From Enterobacteriaceae bacterium UBA5654 (GTDB lineage Bacteria > Pseudomonadota > Gammaproteobacteria > Enterobacterales > Enterobacteriaceae): 64,000 bases of DNA. Made by a program: the position numbers and the translations under genes. How positions within the stretch are numbered: position 1 is the first letter of the stretch; each line of letters begins with the position of its first letter. The stretch spans positions 188,955 to 252,954 of the forward strand of contig DIJC01000014.1 of NCBI GenBank assembly GCA_002421005.1, written 5' to 3'. Below the pieces are notes generated by a model. It had not been told where the DNA came from and did not search any database. It was given only the letters and a program-made list of their open reading frames with translations. Below are positions 52,401 to 61,425 of this stretch, piece by piece.

Positions 52401-54011
52401 ATGAATCAAGATAACAGAACCATTATTGGCGTGGACGTGGGTTCAGGCAGCGTGCGCGCCGGGATTTTCGATTTTAACGGTACGCTGCTGGCCCATGCCA
52501 CCCGCCCGATCACCCTCTGGCGCGAAGCGGGACAGATTGTTGAGCAGTCCAGCCGCGAAATCTGGCAGTCGGTGTGCCAGTGCATTAAAGAGGCGGTCAG
52601 CAAATCCGGCGCGGCCCCGGCAAGCGTGGCGGGCATCGGTTTTGATGCCACCTGCTCGCTGGTGGTGCTGGACGCCGAAGGCAGGCCGCTGCCGGTCGGG
52701 CCTTCGGAGGAAGCGGACCGTAACGTCATTGTCTGGATGGATCACCGGGCCACCGCGCAGGCGGAACGGATTAACCAGACGGCACATCCGGTGTTGCAAT
52801 ACGTTGGCGGTAAAATTTCCCCGGAAATGGAAACGCCGAAAATCCTCTGGCTGAAAGAGCACCGGCGAAAAATCTACGATCGCGCGTGGCAGTTCTTCGA
52901 TCTGGCGGATTTTCTGACCTGGCGAGCCACCGGCGATCTGGCGCGCTCGACCTGTACCGTGACCTGTAAATGGACCTATCTGGCGCATGAAAAGCGCTGG
53001 GACCCTGATTACTTCCACACCATTGGTTTACAGGAACTGGCCGACGAGGATTTCGCGCGGATTGGTCAGCGCATTCGTGAGCCGGGCACGCCGTGCGGTA
53101 ACGGTCTGACGCTGGAAGCCGCCGATGAAATGGGCCTGCGCGTCGGGACGCCGGTCGCCATCGGTATGATTGACGCTCACGCGGGTGGCATTGGCACCGC
53201 CGGGGTCGATCGCGGGGCGCTGCACAATATGGCCTGGGTGTTCGGCACCTCCGCCTGCACCATGATGTCCACCAAGAAACCGGTATTTGTGCCCGGCGTG
53301 TGGGGGCCGTATTACTCGGCGATGGTGCCGGGGCTGTGGCTGAATGAAGGCGGGCAGAGCGCGGCGGGCGCGGCGATCGACCAGCTTATCGCCTTCCACC
53401 CTGCTGCTGCCGAAGCCAGCGAACGGGCGAAAGCGGCGGGCGTATCGCTGCCGGTGTTCCTCGCCGATCGGGCGCTAAAAAGCGTGGCCGCGCCGTCGCA
53501 GGCGGTGGAGCTGGCGCAGGGGCTGCATGTGGTGCCGGAGTTTTTAGGCAACCGCGCGCCGTTTGCCGATCCGCATGCGCGGGCCGCGATTGCCGGGCTG
53601 GGGATGGAACGGGATCTCGATAATCTGGTGGCGCTGTACGTCGCCGGGCTGTGCGGGATCGGCTACGGATTGCGGCAAATCCTTGAAGCGCAGTCAGAGA
53701 ACGGTATTGAAACCGGGAAAATCGTGATTAGCGGCGGCGCGGGGCAGAATCCGCTGGTGCGTCAACTGCTGGCGGATGCCTGCGGTCTGCCGATCCTGAC
53801 CACGGTATCCAGCGAGCCGGTGCTGCTGGGTTCAGCGATCCTCGGTGCGGTGGCGGGCGACGTTTCCCCGTCGGTGCCGGAAGCGATGTCGCGCTTTACG
53901 GTGCTGGACAAGCAGTACGATCCCGACACGGCGCATCAGATGTGCCACCAGCAGCGCTACGAGGCGTACAAACTGCTTCAGGACACCGCGCGAAAACTGC
54001 GCGAGTTTTGA
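52401..54011 (+). CDS. rbtK: D-ribulokinase RbtK
   Basis: 536 aa FGGY-family kinase, length as Klebsiella RbtK (about 535). Phosphate motif GVDVGSGSVRAGIFD at the N-terminus, substrate block GFDATCSLVVLD, FGGY signatures (NEGGQSAAGAAIDQLI; LGNRAPFADPHAR) and adenosine motif ISGGAGQNPLVRQLLAD. Converts D-ribulose to D-ribulose 5-phosphate. 19 bp after rbtD. No transporter gene (rbtT) follows; the gene converges on fbaB with a hairpin between. Confidence 0.92.
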   Translation: MNQDNRTIIGVDVGSGSVRAGIFDFNGTLLAHATRPITLWREAGQIVEQSSREIWQSVCQCIKEAVSKSGAAPASVAGIGFDATCSLVVLDAEGRPLPVGPSEEADRNVIVWMDHRATAQAERINQTAHPVLQYVGGKISPEMETPKILWLKEHRRKIYDRAWQFFDLADFLTWRATGDLARSTCTVTCKWTYLAHEKRWDPDYFHTIGLQELADEDFARIGQRIREPGTPCGNGLTLEAADEMGLRVGTPVAIGMIDAHAGGIGTAGVDRGALHNMAWVFGTSACTMMSTKKPVFVPGVWGPYYSAMVPGLWLNEGGQSAAGAAIDQLIAFHPAAAEASERAKAAGVSLPVFLADRALKSVAAPSQAVELAQGLHVVPEFLGNRAPFADPHARAAIAGLGMERDLDNLVALYVAGLCGIGYGLRQILEAQSENGIETGKIVISGGAGQNPLVRQLLADACGLPILTTVSSEPVLLGSAILGAVAGDVSPSVPEAMSRFTVLDKQYDPDTAHQMCHQQRYEAYKLLQDTARKLREF

Positions 54012-54019
54012 CCTGCCGT

Positions 54020-54047
54020 TGCCCGGCAGCACGACCGCCGCCGGGCA
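54020..54047. terminator. Bidirectional hairpin between rbtK and fbaB
   Basis: TGCCCGGC (54020-54027) pairs perfectly with GCCGGGCA (54040-54047) in the 42-bp convergent gap. No U-run; it may act from both sides. Confidence 0.55.
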
Positions 54048-54053
54048 TCCACA

Positions 54054-55106
54054 TCAGGCAATCGTCACCTTCGCGTTTAAATATACATCCTGGACGGCGT
54101 TAATCAGCTTCACGCCGTCCGCCATGGATTTCTTAAAGGCTTTACGTCCCAGAATCAGCCCCATCCCCCCGGCGCGCTTGTTGATCACCGCCGTGCGTAC
54201 CGCGTCGGTTAAATCGGTTTCGCCGCCGTCCGCGCCGCCGGAGTTAATCAATCCGGCGCGGCCCATATAGCAGTTCGCCAGCTGGTAGCGCACCAGATCG
54301 ATCGGGTTGTCGCTGGTCAGCTTGCTGTAAACCCGGTCGTCGGTGTAGCCGAAGTTAACCGCTTTGTAGCCGCCGTTATTTTCTGCCATTTTCTGTTTCA
54401 CGATATCCGCGCCAATGGTGGCGGCGAGGTGGTTAGCCTGTCCGGTCAGGTCGGCGGAAACGTGGTAATCCACGCCGTCTTTTTTAAACGCGGAATTACG
54501 CAGATAGGCCCACAGCACTGTCACCAGCCCCAGTTCGTGCGCGCGTTCAAAGGCCGCAGAGATTTCCTCAATCTGGCGGCGCGACTGTTCAGAGCCAAAG
54601 TAAATCGTCGCCCCAACCGCCACCGCACCCATGTTAAAAGCCTGCTCAACGCTGGCGTATAAGGTCTGATCGTATTCGGTGGGATAGCTTAAGGTTTCGT
54701 TATGATTCAGTTTCACCAGAAAGGGAATGCGGTGCGCATAGCGACGCGATACCGACGCCAGCACCCCATAAGTGGAGGCCACGCAGTTACATCCCGCCTC
54801 CAGCGCCAGTTCGACAATGTTCTTCGGATCAAAATAGAGCGGATTGGCCGCAAAAGAGGCACCGGCAGAGTGCTCAACGCCCTGATCAACCGGTAATATA
54901 GAGAGATAGCCGGTGCCTGCCAGACGCCCGGTATTATACAGGGTCTGCATATTTCGCAGCACTGCTGGCGGGCGATTGTTATCGATCATCACACGATCAA
55001 CGTAGTCGTGTCCTGGTAGCTGAAGCTGGTCGGCTGGAATGGTTATACAACGATGCTGTAACAGGCTGTCGGCGTCTTTGCCAAGCAACTGCGCAATATC
55101 AGTCAT
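54054..55106 (-). CDS. fbaB: Class I fructose-bisphosphate aldolase FbaB
   Basis: 350 aa, same as E. coli FbaB (DhnA family). Blocks include LSILPVDQGVEHSAGASFA, NCVASTYGVLASVSRRYAHRIPFLVKLNHNE and GLILGRKAFKKSMADGVKLI; the family uses a Schiff-base lysine in a TIM barrel. Cleaves fructose 1,6-bisphosphate, mostly during gluconeogenic growth. Start at 55106 has GGGAG upstream and matches E. coli; the frame is open 61 codons more. First gene right of the pentitol block. Confidence 0.96.
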   Translation of the reverse strand: MTDIAQLLGKDADSLLQHRCITIPADQLQLPGHDYVDRVMIDNNRPPAVLRNMQTLYNTGRLAGTGYLSILPVDQGVEHSAGASFAANPLYFDPKNIVELALEAGCNCVASTYGVLASVSRRYAHRIPFLVKLNHNETLSYPTEYDQTLYASVEQAFNMGAVAVGATIYFGSEQSRRQIEEISAAFERAHELGLVTVLWAYLRNSAFKKDGVDYHVSADLTGQANHLAATIGADIVKQKMAENNGGYKAVNFGYTDDRVYSKLTSDNPIDLVRYQLANCYMGRAGLINSGGADGGETDLTDAVRTAVINKRAGGMGLILGRKAFKKSMADGVKLINAVQDVYLNAKVTIA

Positions 55107-55357
55107 AGCGTTTCTCCCGTTTATTCCGACATCGCGTCGGATGTGGATTGTCCTGCCCCGCCTTGTGCGGGCAGTGGTAAGTCTGGTCCCGGGTTGCGCA
55201 TTTTTCCATCTTTCAGGCACTTTTTGCCCGCGCGTGCTGGCAGTTATACTGAACGATAAAATGTTAAGTCGGTCATACTTTCGCCTCAAAGGTATTTAAA
55301 AGGTATTATTGAATGGTATGGTTAAAGCGTACCTTACCTGTCATGAAGGATTTAAAG

Positions 55358-56632
55358 ATGAAAACTACAGTAAAGCTGTCGTTCATGATGTTCATTGAAT
55401 GGTTTATCTGGGGCGCATGGTTTGTTCCTCTGTGGCTCTGGCTGAGTAAAAGCGGGTTTACCGCCGGGGAAATTGGCTGGTCCTACGCCTGTACCGCTAT
55501 CGCCGCCATCCTCTCGCCGATCCTCGTCGGCTCGCTGACCGACCGCTTTTTCTCGGCGCAAAAGGTGCTGGCGCTGTTGATGTTTGTCGGAGCGGTGCTG
55601 ATTTACTTCGCCGCGCAGCAAACCACCTTCGCCGGATTCTTCCCGCTGCTGCTGGCCTACTCACTGACCTATATGCCAACCATCGCGCTGACCAACAGCA
55701 TCGCTTTTGCCAACGTCCCGGACGTGGAGCGCGACTTCCCGCGCATTCGCGTGATGGGTACTATCGGCTGGATCGCCTCCGGCGTGGCGTGCGGTTTCCT
55801 GCCGCAGTGGCTGGGCTACAGCGATATTTCACCAACCAATATTCCGCTGCTGATCACCGCCGCCAGCTCGGCGCTGCTGGGGGTATTTGCCTTCTTCCTG
55901 CCGGATACGCCGCCGAAAAGCACCGGCAAACTGAATTTCCGGGTGATGCTGGGACTGGATGCGCTGATCCTGCTGCGCGACCGCAACTTCCTCGTCTTTT
56001 TCGTCTGCTCGTTCCTGTTTGCGATGCCGCTGGCGTTTTATTACATCTTCGCCAACGGCTATCTCACCGAAGTCGGCATGAAAAACGCCACCGGCTGGAT
56101 GACGCTCGGACAGTTCTCTGAAATCTTCTTTATGCTGGCGCTGCCGTTCTTTACCCGGCGCTTTGGTATCAAAAAGGTATTGTTATTAGGTCTTATCACG
56201 GCGGCGATTCGCTATGGCTTTTTTGTCTACGGCGGCGCGGATCAGTATTTCACCTATGGCCTGCTGTTCCTCGGCATTTTGCTGCACGGCGTGAGCTACG
56301 ACTTTTACTACGTCACGGCTTATATCTACGTCGATAAAAAAGCGCCGGTGCATATGCGCACCGCTGCACAGGGTCTGATCACCCTTTGCTGTCAGGGCTT
56401 TGGTAGCCTGCTGGGCTACCGCCTGGGCGGGGTGATGATGGAAAAAATGTTTGCCTTGCCGGAACCGGTGAACGGTCTGACCTTTAACTGGTCAGGGATG
56501 TGGGCATTCGGCGGCATTATGATTGCGATCATCGCCGTTCTGTTTATGTGGTTGTTCCGCGAGTCGGATAAAGAAATTACCGCAATAAATCCACAAAATC
56601 ATTCAGGCGACATGAAGGCGGCAAGTGAGTAA
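55358..56632 (+). CDS. yegT: NHS-family nucleoside transporter YegT
   Basis: 424 aa (E. coli 425). 12-helix NupG/XapB-type nucleoside:proton symporter, nearly colinear with E. coli YegT (WFIWGAWFVPLWLWLSKSGF; VERDFPRIRVMGTIGWIASG). Start at 55358 (MKTTVKLSF) has AAGGA 8 bp upstream; the frame is open 15 codons more. Divergent from fbaB. Leads the yegTUV cluster. The C-terminal tail differs from E. coli. Confidence 0.94.
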   Translation: MKTTVKLSFMMFIEWFIWGAWFVPLWLWLSKSGFTAGEIGWSYACTAIAAILSPILVGSLTDRFFSAQKVLALLMFVGAVLIYFAAQQTTFAGFFPLLLAYSLTYMPTIALTNSIAFANVPDVERDFPRIRVMGTIGWIASGVACGFLPQWLGYSDISPTNIPLLITAASSALLGVFAFFLPDTPPKSTGKLNFRVMLGLDALILLRDRNFLVFFVCSFLFAMPLAFYYIFANGYLTEVGMKNATGWMTLGQFSEIFFMLALPFFTRRFGIKKVLLLGLITAAIRYGFFVYGGADQYFTYGLLFLGILLHGVSYDFYYVTAYIYVDKKAPVHMRTAAQGLITLCCQGFGSLLGYRLGGVMMEKMFALPEPVNGLTFNWSGMWAFGGIMIAIIAVLFMWLFRESDKEITAINPQNHSGDMKAASE

Positions 56633-56713
56633 GTCGCCCCCAGGCAGCCTGAAAGATGAAGTGGAAAGGTAATCACCGACGCGCGATATTGCGTTAACAC
56701 GAGGGGAATCTAA

Positions 56714-57718
56714 ATGAAATCAGAACGTATTCTCGGTGCTCTTTACGGGCAGGCGTTAGGGGATGCGATGGGGATGCCATCAGAACTGTGGCCGCGCTCG
56801 CGGGTGAAGGCGCATTTTGGCTGGATCGACCGGTTTTTGCCGGGTCCGGCGGAGAATAACGCCGCCTGCTACTTTAAACGCGCGGAGTTTACCGACGACA
56901 CGTCAATGGCGCTGTGTCTGGCGGATGCGCTGCTGGCGCGCGACGGGCAAATTGACCCGGATCTGATTGGCCGTAATATCCTGGACTGGGCGCTGCGCTT
57001 TGACGCCTTTAATAAAAACGTCCTCGGCCCGACGTCAAAAATCGCCCTGAAGGCGATCCGCGACGGCAAACCGGTGGCTGAACTGGAAAACAACGGCGTC
57101 ACCAACGGGGCGGCGATGCGCGTCTCCCCGCTCGGCTGCCTGCTTCCGGCGCGCGACGTGGACGCGTTTATTGACGACGTGGCGCTGGCCTCCAGCCCGA
57201 CGCACAAATCGGATCTGGCCATTGCCGGGGCGGTAGTAGTGGCGTGGGCGATTTCCCGCGCCATTGACGGCGAACCCTGGTCGCGTATTGTCGATGCCCT
57301 GCCCGCCCTCGCCCGCCACGCGCAGGAAAAACGCATCACTACTTTCAGCGCCTCGCTGGCGGCGCGTCTGGAGCTGGCGCTGAAAATCGTTCGCGAGGCG
57401 GATGGCACCGAATCCGCCAGCGAAGCGCTGTATCAGCAGGTCGGCGCTGGCACCAGCACCCTTGAGTCGGTTTCCTGCGCCATTGCGATGGTTGAACTGG
57501 CGCAAACCGATCCTAACCGCTGCGCTATTTTGTGCGCCAACCTTGGCGGCGACACCGACACCATCGGTGCAATGGCGACCGCTATTTGCGGCGCGTTGCA
57601 GGGCGTCGGGGCGATCGATCCGGCGTTGAAGCAGGAGCTGGACGACGTCAATCAGCTTGATTTCACGCGCTACGCCGATGCCCTGATGCGCTTTCGCCAG
57701 CAACGGGAGGAAGCATGA
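56714..57718 (+). CDS. yegU: ADP-ribosylglycohydrolase-family protein YegU
   Basis: 334 aa (E. coli 334). ADP-ribosyl hydrolase fold with both metal-binding motifs: TDDTSMALCLADALL (residues about 57-71) and GGDTDTIGAMATAICGAL (about 277-294). Likely a dinuclear Mg enzyme hydrolysing an N-glycosidic bond of a nucleoside or ADP-ribosyl compound. Between nucleoside permease yegT and sugar kinase yegV, which suggests uptake, cleavage and phosphorylation in sequence (inference). Overlaps yegV by 4 bp. Confidence 0.93.
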   Translation: MKSERILGALYGQALGDAMGMPSELWPRSRVKAHFGWIDRFLPGPAENNAACYFKRAEFTDDTSMALCLADALLARDGQIDPDLIGRNILDWALRFDAFNKNVLGPTSKIALKAIRDGKPVAELENNGVTNGAAMRVSPLGCLLPARDVDAFIDDVALASSPTHKSDLAIAGAVVVAWAISRAIDGEPWSRIVDALPALARHAQEKRITTFSASLAARLELALKIVREADGTESASEALYQQVGAGTSTLESVSCAIAMVELAQTDPNRCAILCANLGGDTDTIGAMATAICGALQGVGAIDPALKQELDDVNQLDFTRYADALMRFRQQREEA

Positions 57719-58680
57719 ATGCGCCGACGCTGACGGATAAACTGGCGACCCTGCGCGCGCGCCGTCCGGTGACGGTGGTCGGTGCGGCGGTCATTGATGT
57801 GATTGCCGATGCCTACGCCCTGCCGTGGCGCGGCTGCGATATTGAACTTAAGCAGCAAAGCGTCAATATCGGCGGCTGCGCGTTAAATATCGCCGTGGCG
57901 CTGAAGCGGCTGGGCGTCGCCGCCAACAACGCGCTGCCGCTCGGCCGGGGCGTGTGGGCAGAGATCGTGCGCAATAATCTGGCGAAAGAGGGGCTGACCA
58001 GCCTGATCGATAACGCCAGCGGCGACAACGGCTGGTGCCTGGCGCTGGTCGAGCCGGACGGCGAACGCACGTTTATGTCCTTCAGCGGCGTGGAAAATGC
58101 GTGGAATGCCGACTGGCTGGCCCGGCTTAACGTCGCGCCGGGCAGTCTGGTTTCGCTTTCCGGCTACCAGCTCGCCTCGTCCTGCGGTGAGCTGCTGGTC
58201 GGCTGGCTGGAAACGTTGCAGGAAGTGACGCCGTTTATCGATTTTGGCCCGCGCATCGCCGATATCCCCGCCCCGCTGATGGCGCGGATTATGGCCTGCC
58301 AGCCGATTATTTCGCTCAATCGTCAGGAGGCAGAGATCGCCGCCGAAGCGTTTAACCTGCGCCCGGAAATGCCCGCGTTTGGTGAAGACTGGCTGCAAAA
58401 ATTCGGCTCGCCGCTGATCGTGCGTCACGATAAAGCGGGCGCGTGGTATTTCAGCGCCGAAGGCCAGGGTACGGCGGCGGCTTTCCCGACAACGGTGGTG
58501 GACACCATCGGCGCGGGCGACAGTCACGCGGGCGGTACGCTGGCAGGTCTGGCAGGCGGCTGGTCGCTGGCCGATGCGGTGCTGCTGGGCAACGCGGTGG
58601 CCTCATGGGTGGTGGGACATCGCGGCGGCGACTGTGCGCCGACGCGCGAGGAGTTACTCCTCCGACACGAAAACGTATAG
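57715..58680 (+). CDS. yegV: PfkB-family sugar/nucleoside kinase YegV
   Basis: 321 aa (E. coli 321). PfkB signature 2 DTIGAGDSHAGGTLAGLAGG with the catalytic Asp of GAGD, plus N-terminal VVGAAVIDVIAD and the GGCALNIAVALKRLG segment. Substrate unknown; operon context suggests a ribosyl or nucleoside compound. ATGA overlap with yegU. Its 3' end overlaps convergent yegW by 27 bp. Confidence 0.93.
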   Translation: MNAPTLTDKLATLRARRPVTVVGAAVIDVIADAYALPWRGCDIELKQQSVNIGGCALNIAVALKRLGVAANNALPLGRGVWAEIVRNNLAKEGLTSLIDNASGDNGWCLALVEPDGERTFMSFSGVENAWNADWLARLNVAPGSLVSLSGYQLASSCGELLVGWLETLQEVTPFIDFGPRIADIPAPLMARIMACQPIISLNRQEAEIAAEAFNLRPEMPAFGEDWLQKFGSPLIVRHDKAGAWYFSAEGQGTAAAFPTTVVDTIGAGDSHAGGTLAGLAGGWSLADAVLLGNAVASWVVGHRGGDCAPTREELLLRHENV

Positions 58681-59400
58681 ATCGCTACGGCAGTGGCTGA
58701 TGCTGTATTCGATGGGCCGCTGCTGGTGGTCGAGCGCGACCTGCTTGATCACCAGCATCGGCACGGTGTCATCCATCTTAATATGTGACTGAAACTCGGC
58801 ATCCGGCATGCGTGCGCTGACCCATGAACGCGTACGCAGAGGGAAAATATGCTGACTGCGAAAATACTCATACAGTGAAACGCCGATCGCATCGACATCG
58901 TGAATAAGATGCGTGGGCACCCACGACTCTTCAATCGACACCGCCTCATCATCAACATAGCGAATGCGCCTGAGCATGAACACGTCGCTGTTGGTCTCAA
59001 TCGCCAGCCGCTGCGCCACCTCTTCCGGGCAGGGAACGATACGCTTATTGACCCACAGGGTATCCGGCTTTTTGCCGAGCAGCACCACCTGTTGGGAAAA
59101 GCCGCGCGCCTCTTTCAGCGAATATTCAAAGATATTATTGATTTGCGTCCCGTAGCCTCGCGCCCGCGTCACGACGCCCTCTTCTTCCAGGGTTTGCATA
59201 GCCTTGCGCACGGTAATGCGCGAAACGCCGGTCAACTGGCTGAGATCGCGCTCGCCGGGCAAAATATTGCCGTGCGCCAGCCCGCCGCTGCGCACGGCAT
59301 TTTTTATCGTCTCGGCAAATTTCAGGTACAGCGGTGTATTATCCGCCGCCGTCATTCGCTCATTTAGCTGCTCAATCAGCTGGATATGCGCTTGTTCCAT
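58654..59400 (-). CDS. yegW: GntR/HutC-family regulator YegW
   Basis: 248 aa, same as E. coli from the start at 59400 (MEQAHIQL). N-terminal GntR winged helix (NILPGERDLSQLTGVSRITVRKAMQTLEEEGVV), C-terminal UTRA ligand domain (RRIRYVDDEAVSIEESWVP). Probable regulator of yegTUV. An in-frame ATG at 59415 and a longer open frame exist upstream. yegX, next in K-12, is missing. Confidence 0.93.
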   Translation of the reverse strand: MEQAHIQLIEQLNERMTAADNTPLYLKFAETIKNAVRSGGLAHGNILPGERDLSQLTGVSRITVRKAMQTLEEEGVVTRARGYGTQINNIFEYSLKEARGFSQQVVLLGKKPDTLWVNKRIVPCPEEVAQRLAIETNSDVFMLRRIRYVDDEAVSIEESWVPTHLIHDVDAIGVSLYEYFRSQHIFPLRTRSWVSARMPDAEFQSHIKMDDTVPMLVIKQVALDHQQRPIEYSISHCRSDLYVFVSEE

Positions 59401-59583
59401 TTGTCTTTTTTCCATGTCCGGGTCTGCTGGCAGTATATCACGCGCGTCAAAATCTGAGCATTTTCTTGACCGCCAGCCGTTGCTTACCCGGCCCGCGTTC
59501 ATCCTGATATTGGCTGCCCCCGTCGCAGGTGCCGGGGATGCCCACACATTTGCCGGGTTAATCAGTCGCCGGGAGCCGAATGC

Positions 59584-60384
59584 CTACCACCACGCGTGAA
59601 AATGATGCACCGGGCCAATTCCCTCCCCGACCTCCAGCGTATCGGCCTGCGCCAGCGCCGCAGAAAGCCAGCTTTTGGCCTGCTGCACCGTGTCGGCCCA
59701 ACGGGAATGGCGCGGGCGCAGCGCGGCCAGCGCCGCAGAAAGCGTGCAGCCGGTGCCGTGGGTGTTTTGGGTATTCACCCGCGGGGCGGTAAACCGCTGT
59801 TCGCCGTCAGGGGTAAACAGCCAGTCCGGGCTTTCGGCGTCGTCCAGATGCCCGCCTTTCATCAGCACCGCACCGCAGCCCAGCGCCAGCAACGCCCGGC
59901 CCTGCTCCAGCATTTCCCGCTCGGTGCGGGCATGAGGCGCATCCAGCAGCGCGGCGGCTTCCGGCAGGTTGGGGGTGATCAGTGAAACCTGCGGCAGCAG
60001 ACGGCTGCGCAGAGTGGCGACCGCCGACGCAGAAAGCAGCGGATCGCCGCTTTTTGCCAGCATGACCGTATCCAGCACTACGTTTTTGATCTGGTAGCGC
60101 TGAAGACGCTCCGCTACCGCCTCAACGATATCGGTTTCCGCCAGCATCCCAATTTTGGTGGTATCAATGCGCACATCGCTGAAGACCGAATCAAGCTGCG
60201 CGGCGACGAAATCCGGCTCGATGCGATACACCGACTGTACGCCACGGGTATTCTGCGCCACCAGGGCGGTAATAACCGAACAGCCGTAAGCGCCGAGCGC
60301 CGAGAAGGTTTTCAGATCGGCCTGAATGCCCGCGCCGCCGCTGGGATCGGTTCCGGCAATGGTTAATGCGTTGATTCGTTTCAT
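59584..60384 (-). CDS. thiD: Hydroxymethylpyrimidine (phosphate) kinase ThiD
   Basis: 266 aa, same as E. coli. Ribokinase fold; phosphorylates HMP and HMP-P to HMP-PP for thiamine synthesis. Motifs GTDPSGGAGIQADLKTF (N-terminus), TKIGML and the anion-hole GTGCTLSAALAAL. Start at 60384 (MKRINALTIAG), preceded by GGGGAGG inside thiM, with a 4-bp ATGA overlap: translational coupling under the thiM riboswitch. Confidence 0.96.
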   Translation of the reverse strand: MKRINALTIAGTDPSGGAGIQADLKTFSALGAYGCSVITALVAQNTRGVQSVYRIEPDFVAAQLDSVFSDVRIDTTKIGMLAETDIVEAVAERLQRYQIKNVVLDTVMLAKSGDPLLSASAVATLRSRLLPQVSLITPNLPEAAALLDAPHARTEREMLEQGRALLALGCGAVLMKGGHLDDAESPDWLFTPDGEQRFTAPRVNTQNTHGTGCTLSAALAALRPRHSRWADTVQQAKSWLSAALAQADTLEVGEGIGPVHHFHAWW

Positions 60385-61169
60385 GCCTGCACCTCCCCTT
60401 CCAGCGTCCATAGCGCGTCAAGAAAGGCCGGAATAAAACTGCCGGGGCCGCCGCTGTGTCCGGCAGCCTGCGATCCGGCCTGTTTGAACCAGGCGCAGGC
60501 AGAGGCCACGTTGCTAAGCCGGTCGCCGGATAGCGCACCGCTGGCGGCAACCACGGCGGAGAGCGCGCAGCCGGTACCCACCACGCGGGTCATCAGCGCA
60601 TTACCGCCGCTGACCGCCAGCGTGCGCTGACCGTCGGTGATGTAATCCACTTCGCCCGTCACGACCACAATCGTCGAGAATGACCGCCCCAGATCCTGAG
60701 CAGCAGGCAGCGCCGCCGCTGCCGTGTCGGTGGTATCCACTCCGCGTCCGCCCGCGCTGGCTCCGGCGAGGGCAAGGATCTCCGACGCATTACCGCGAAT
60801 GGCGGCGGGCCGCAGCGTTAACAGCTCATGGCAAAAGCGGCTGCGCAGGGTCAGTGCGCCGACCGCCACCGGATCGAGAGTCCAGGGTTTTTGCGCGGCG
60901 CTGGCGCTGATGACCGCCGCCCGCATGGCCTGCGCGCGCGCTTCAGTCAGGGTGCCGACGTTTATCAGCAGCGCATCGGCGATTGCCGCAAACTGCGCGG
61001 CCTCCTGCGCATCAATCACCATCGCCGGGGATGCGCCCAGCGCCAGCAGGACGTTGGCGGTAAAGGTTTGCACGACGTCATTTGTCATGCAGTGAACAAG
61101 CGGGGAACGACGACGGAAAAGAGGTAACGCGTGCGCCGCAGCGGTGCGGCTGTGCAGGTCAGGTTGCAT
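60381..61169 (-). CDS. thiM: Hydroxyethylthiazole kinase ThiM
   Basis: 262 aa, same as E. coli. Phosphorylates thiazole alcohol (salvage). Blocks VHCMTNDVVQTFTANVLLALGASPAM and VGTGCALSAVVAASGAL with the catalytic Cys/anion-hole region. First gene of thiMD and directly preceded by a TPP riboswitch. Confidence 0.95.
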   Translation of the reverse strand: MQPDLHSRTAAAHALPLFRRRSPLVHCMTNDVVQTFTANVLLALGASPAMVIDAQEAAQFAAIADALLINVGTLTEARAQAMRAAVISASAAQKPWTLDPVAVGALTLRSRFCHELLTLRPAAIRGNASEILALAGASAGGRGVDTTDTAAAALPAAQDLGRSFSTIVVVTGEVDYITDGQRTLAVSGGNALMTRVVGTGCALSAVVAASGALSGDRLSNVASACAWFKQAGSQAAGHSGGPGSFIPAFLDALWTLEGEVQA

Positions 61170-61217
61170 AGTTATGCTCCTGCCAGACGCTGAAGAAGGA
61201 CTTCTGTACAGGAGTCA

Positions 61218-61295
61218 GACTTCCCTACGCTGGCATTATCCAGATCAGGTAATACGGGTATTTCTCAGCCTTCACGCAGAAGGGCACCCCGAGTC
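61218..61295 (-). promoter_or_regulatory. TPP riboswitch (THI element) of thiMD
   Basis: The minus strand carries the full THI pattern: GACTCGGGGTGCCC, CTGAGAAATACCC, ACCTGATCTGGATAATGCCA and GCGTAGGGAAGTC, nearly identical to E. coli thiM. TPP binding is known to sequester the thiM ribosome binding site and reduce thiMD expression. Confidence 0.97.
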
Positions 61296-61324
61296 ATGTA
61301 GATTACATTTCTTTATTAATGACC

Positions 61325-61353
61325 AGCTTAGGGGAAGTCGCCTGGCGATGCAA
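61325..61353 (-). promoter_or_regulatory. Predicted thiM promoter
   Basis: Minus strand TTGCAT (complement of 61348-61353) and TAAGCT (complement of 61325-61330) are separated by 17 bp, placing the start near 61318, about 20 nt before the riboswitch. Confidence 0.55.
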
Positions 61354-61366
61354 GTTTGTACTGTAA

Positions 61367-61397
61367 GGCTATTTAAACAAAGCAAAATTAAATAGCC
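61367..61397. repeat. AT-rich perfect inverted repeat between thiM and lafU
   Basis: GGCTATTTAA (61367-61376) and TTAAATAGCC (61388-61397), 10-bp perfect arms with an 11-nt loop, lie between the lafU stop and the thiM promoter. No U-tract follows on the lafU (minus) strand. It could be a factor-binding site, a terminator, or a mark of the flagellar locus boundary. Confidence 0.55.
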
Positions 61398-61425
61398 ATA
61401 AGAAAAAACGACGGGGTGTGCTCCT

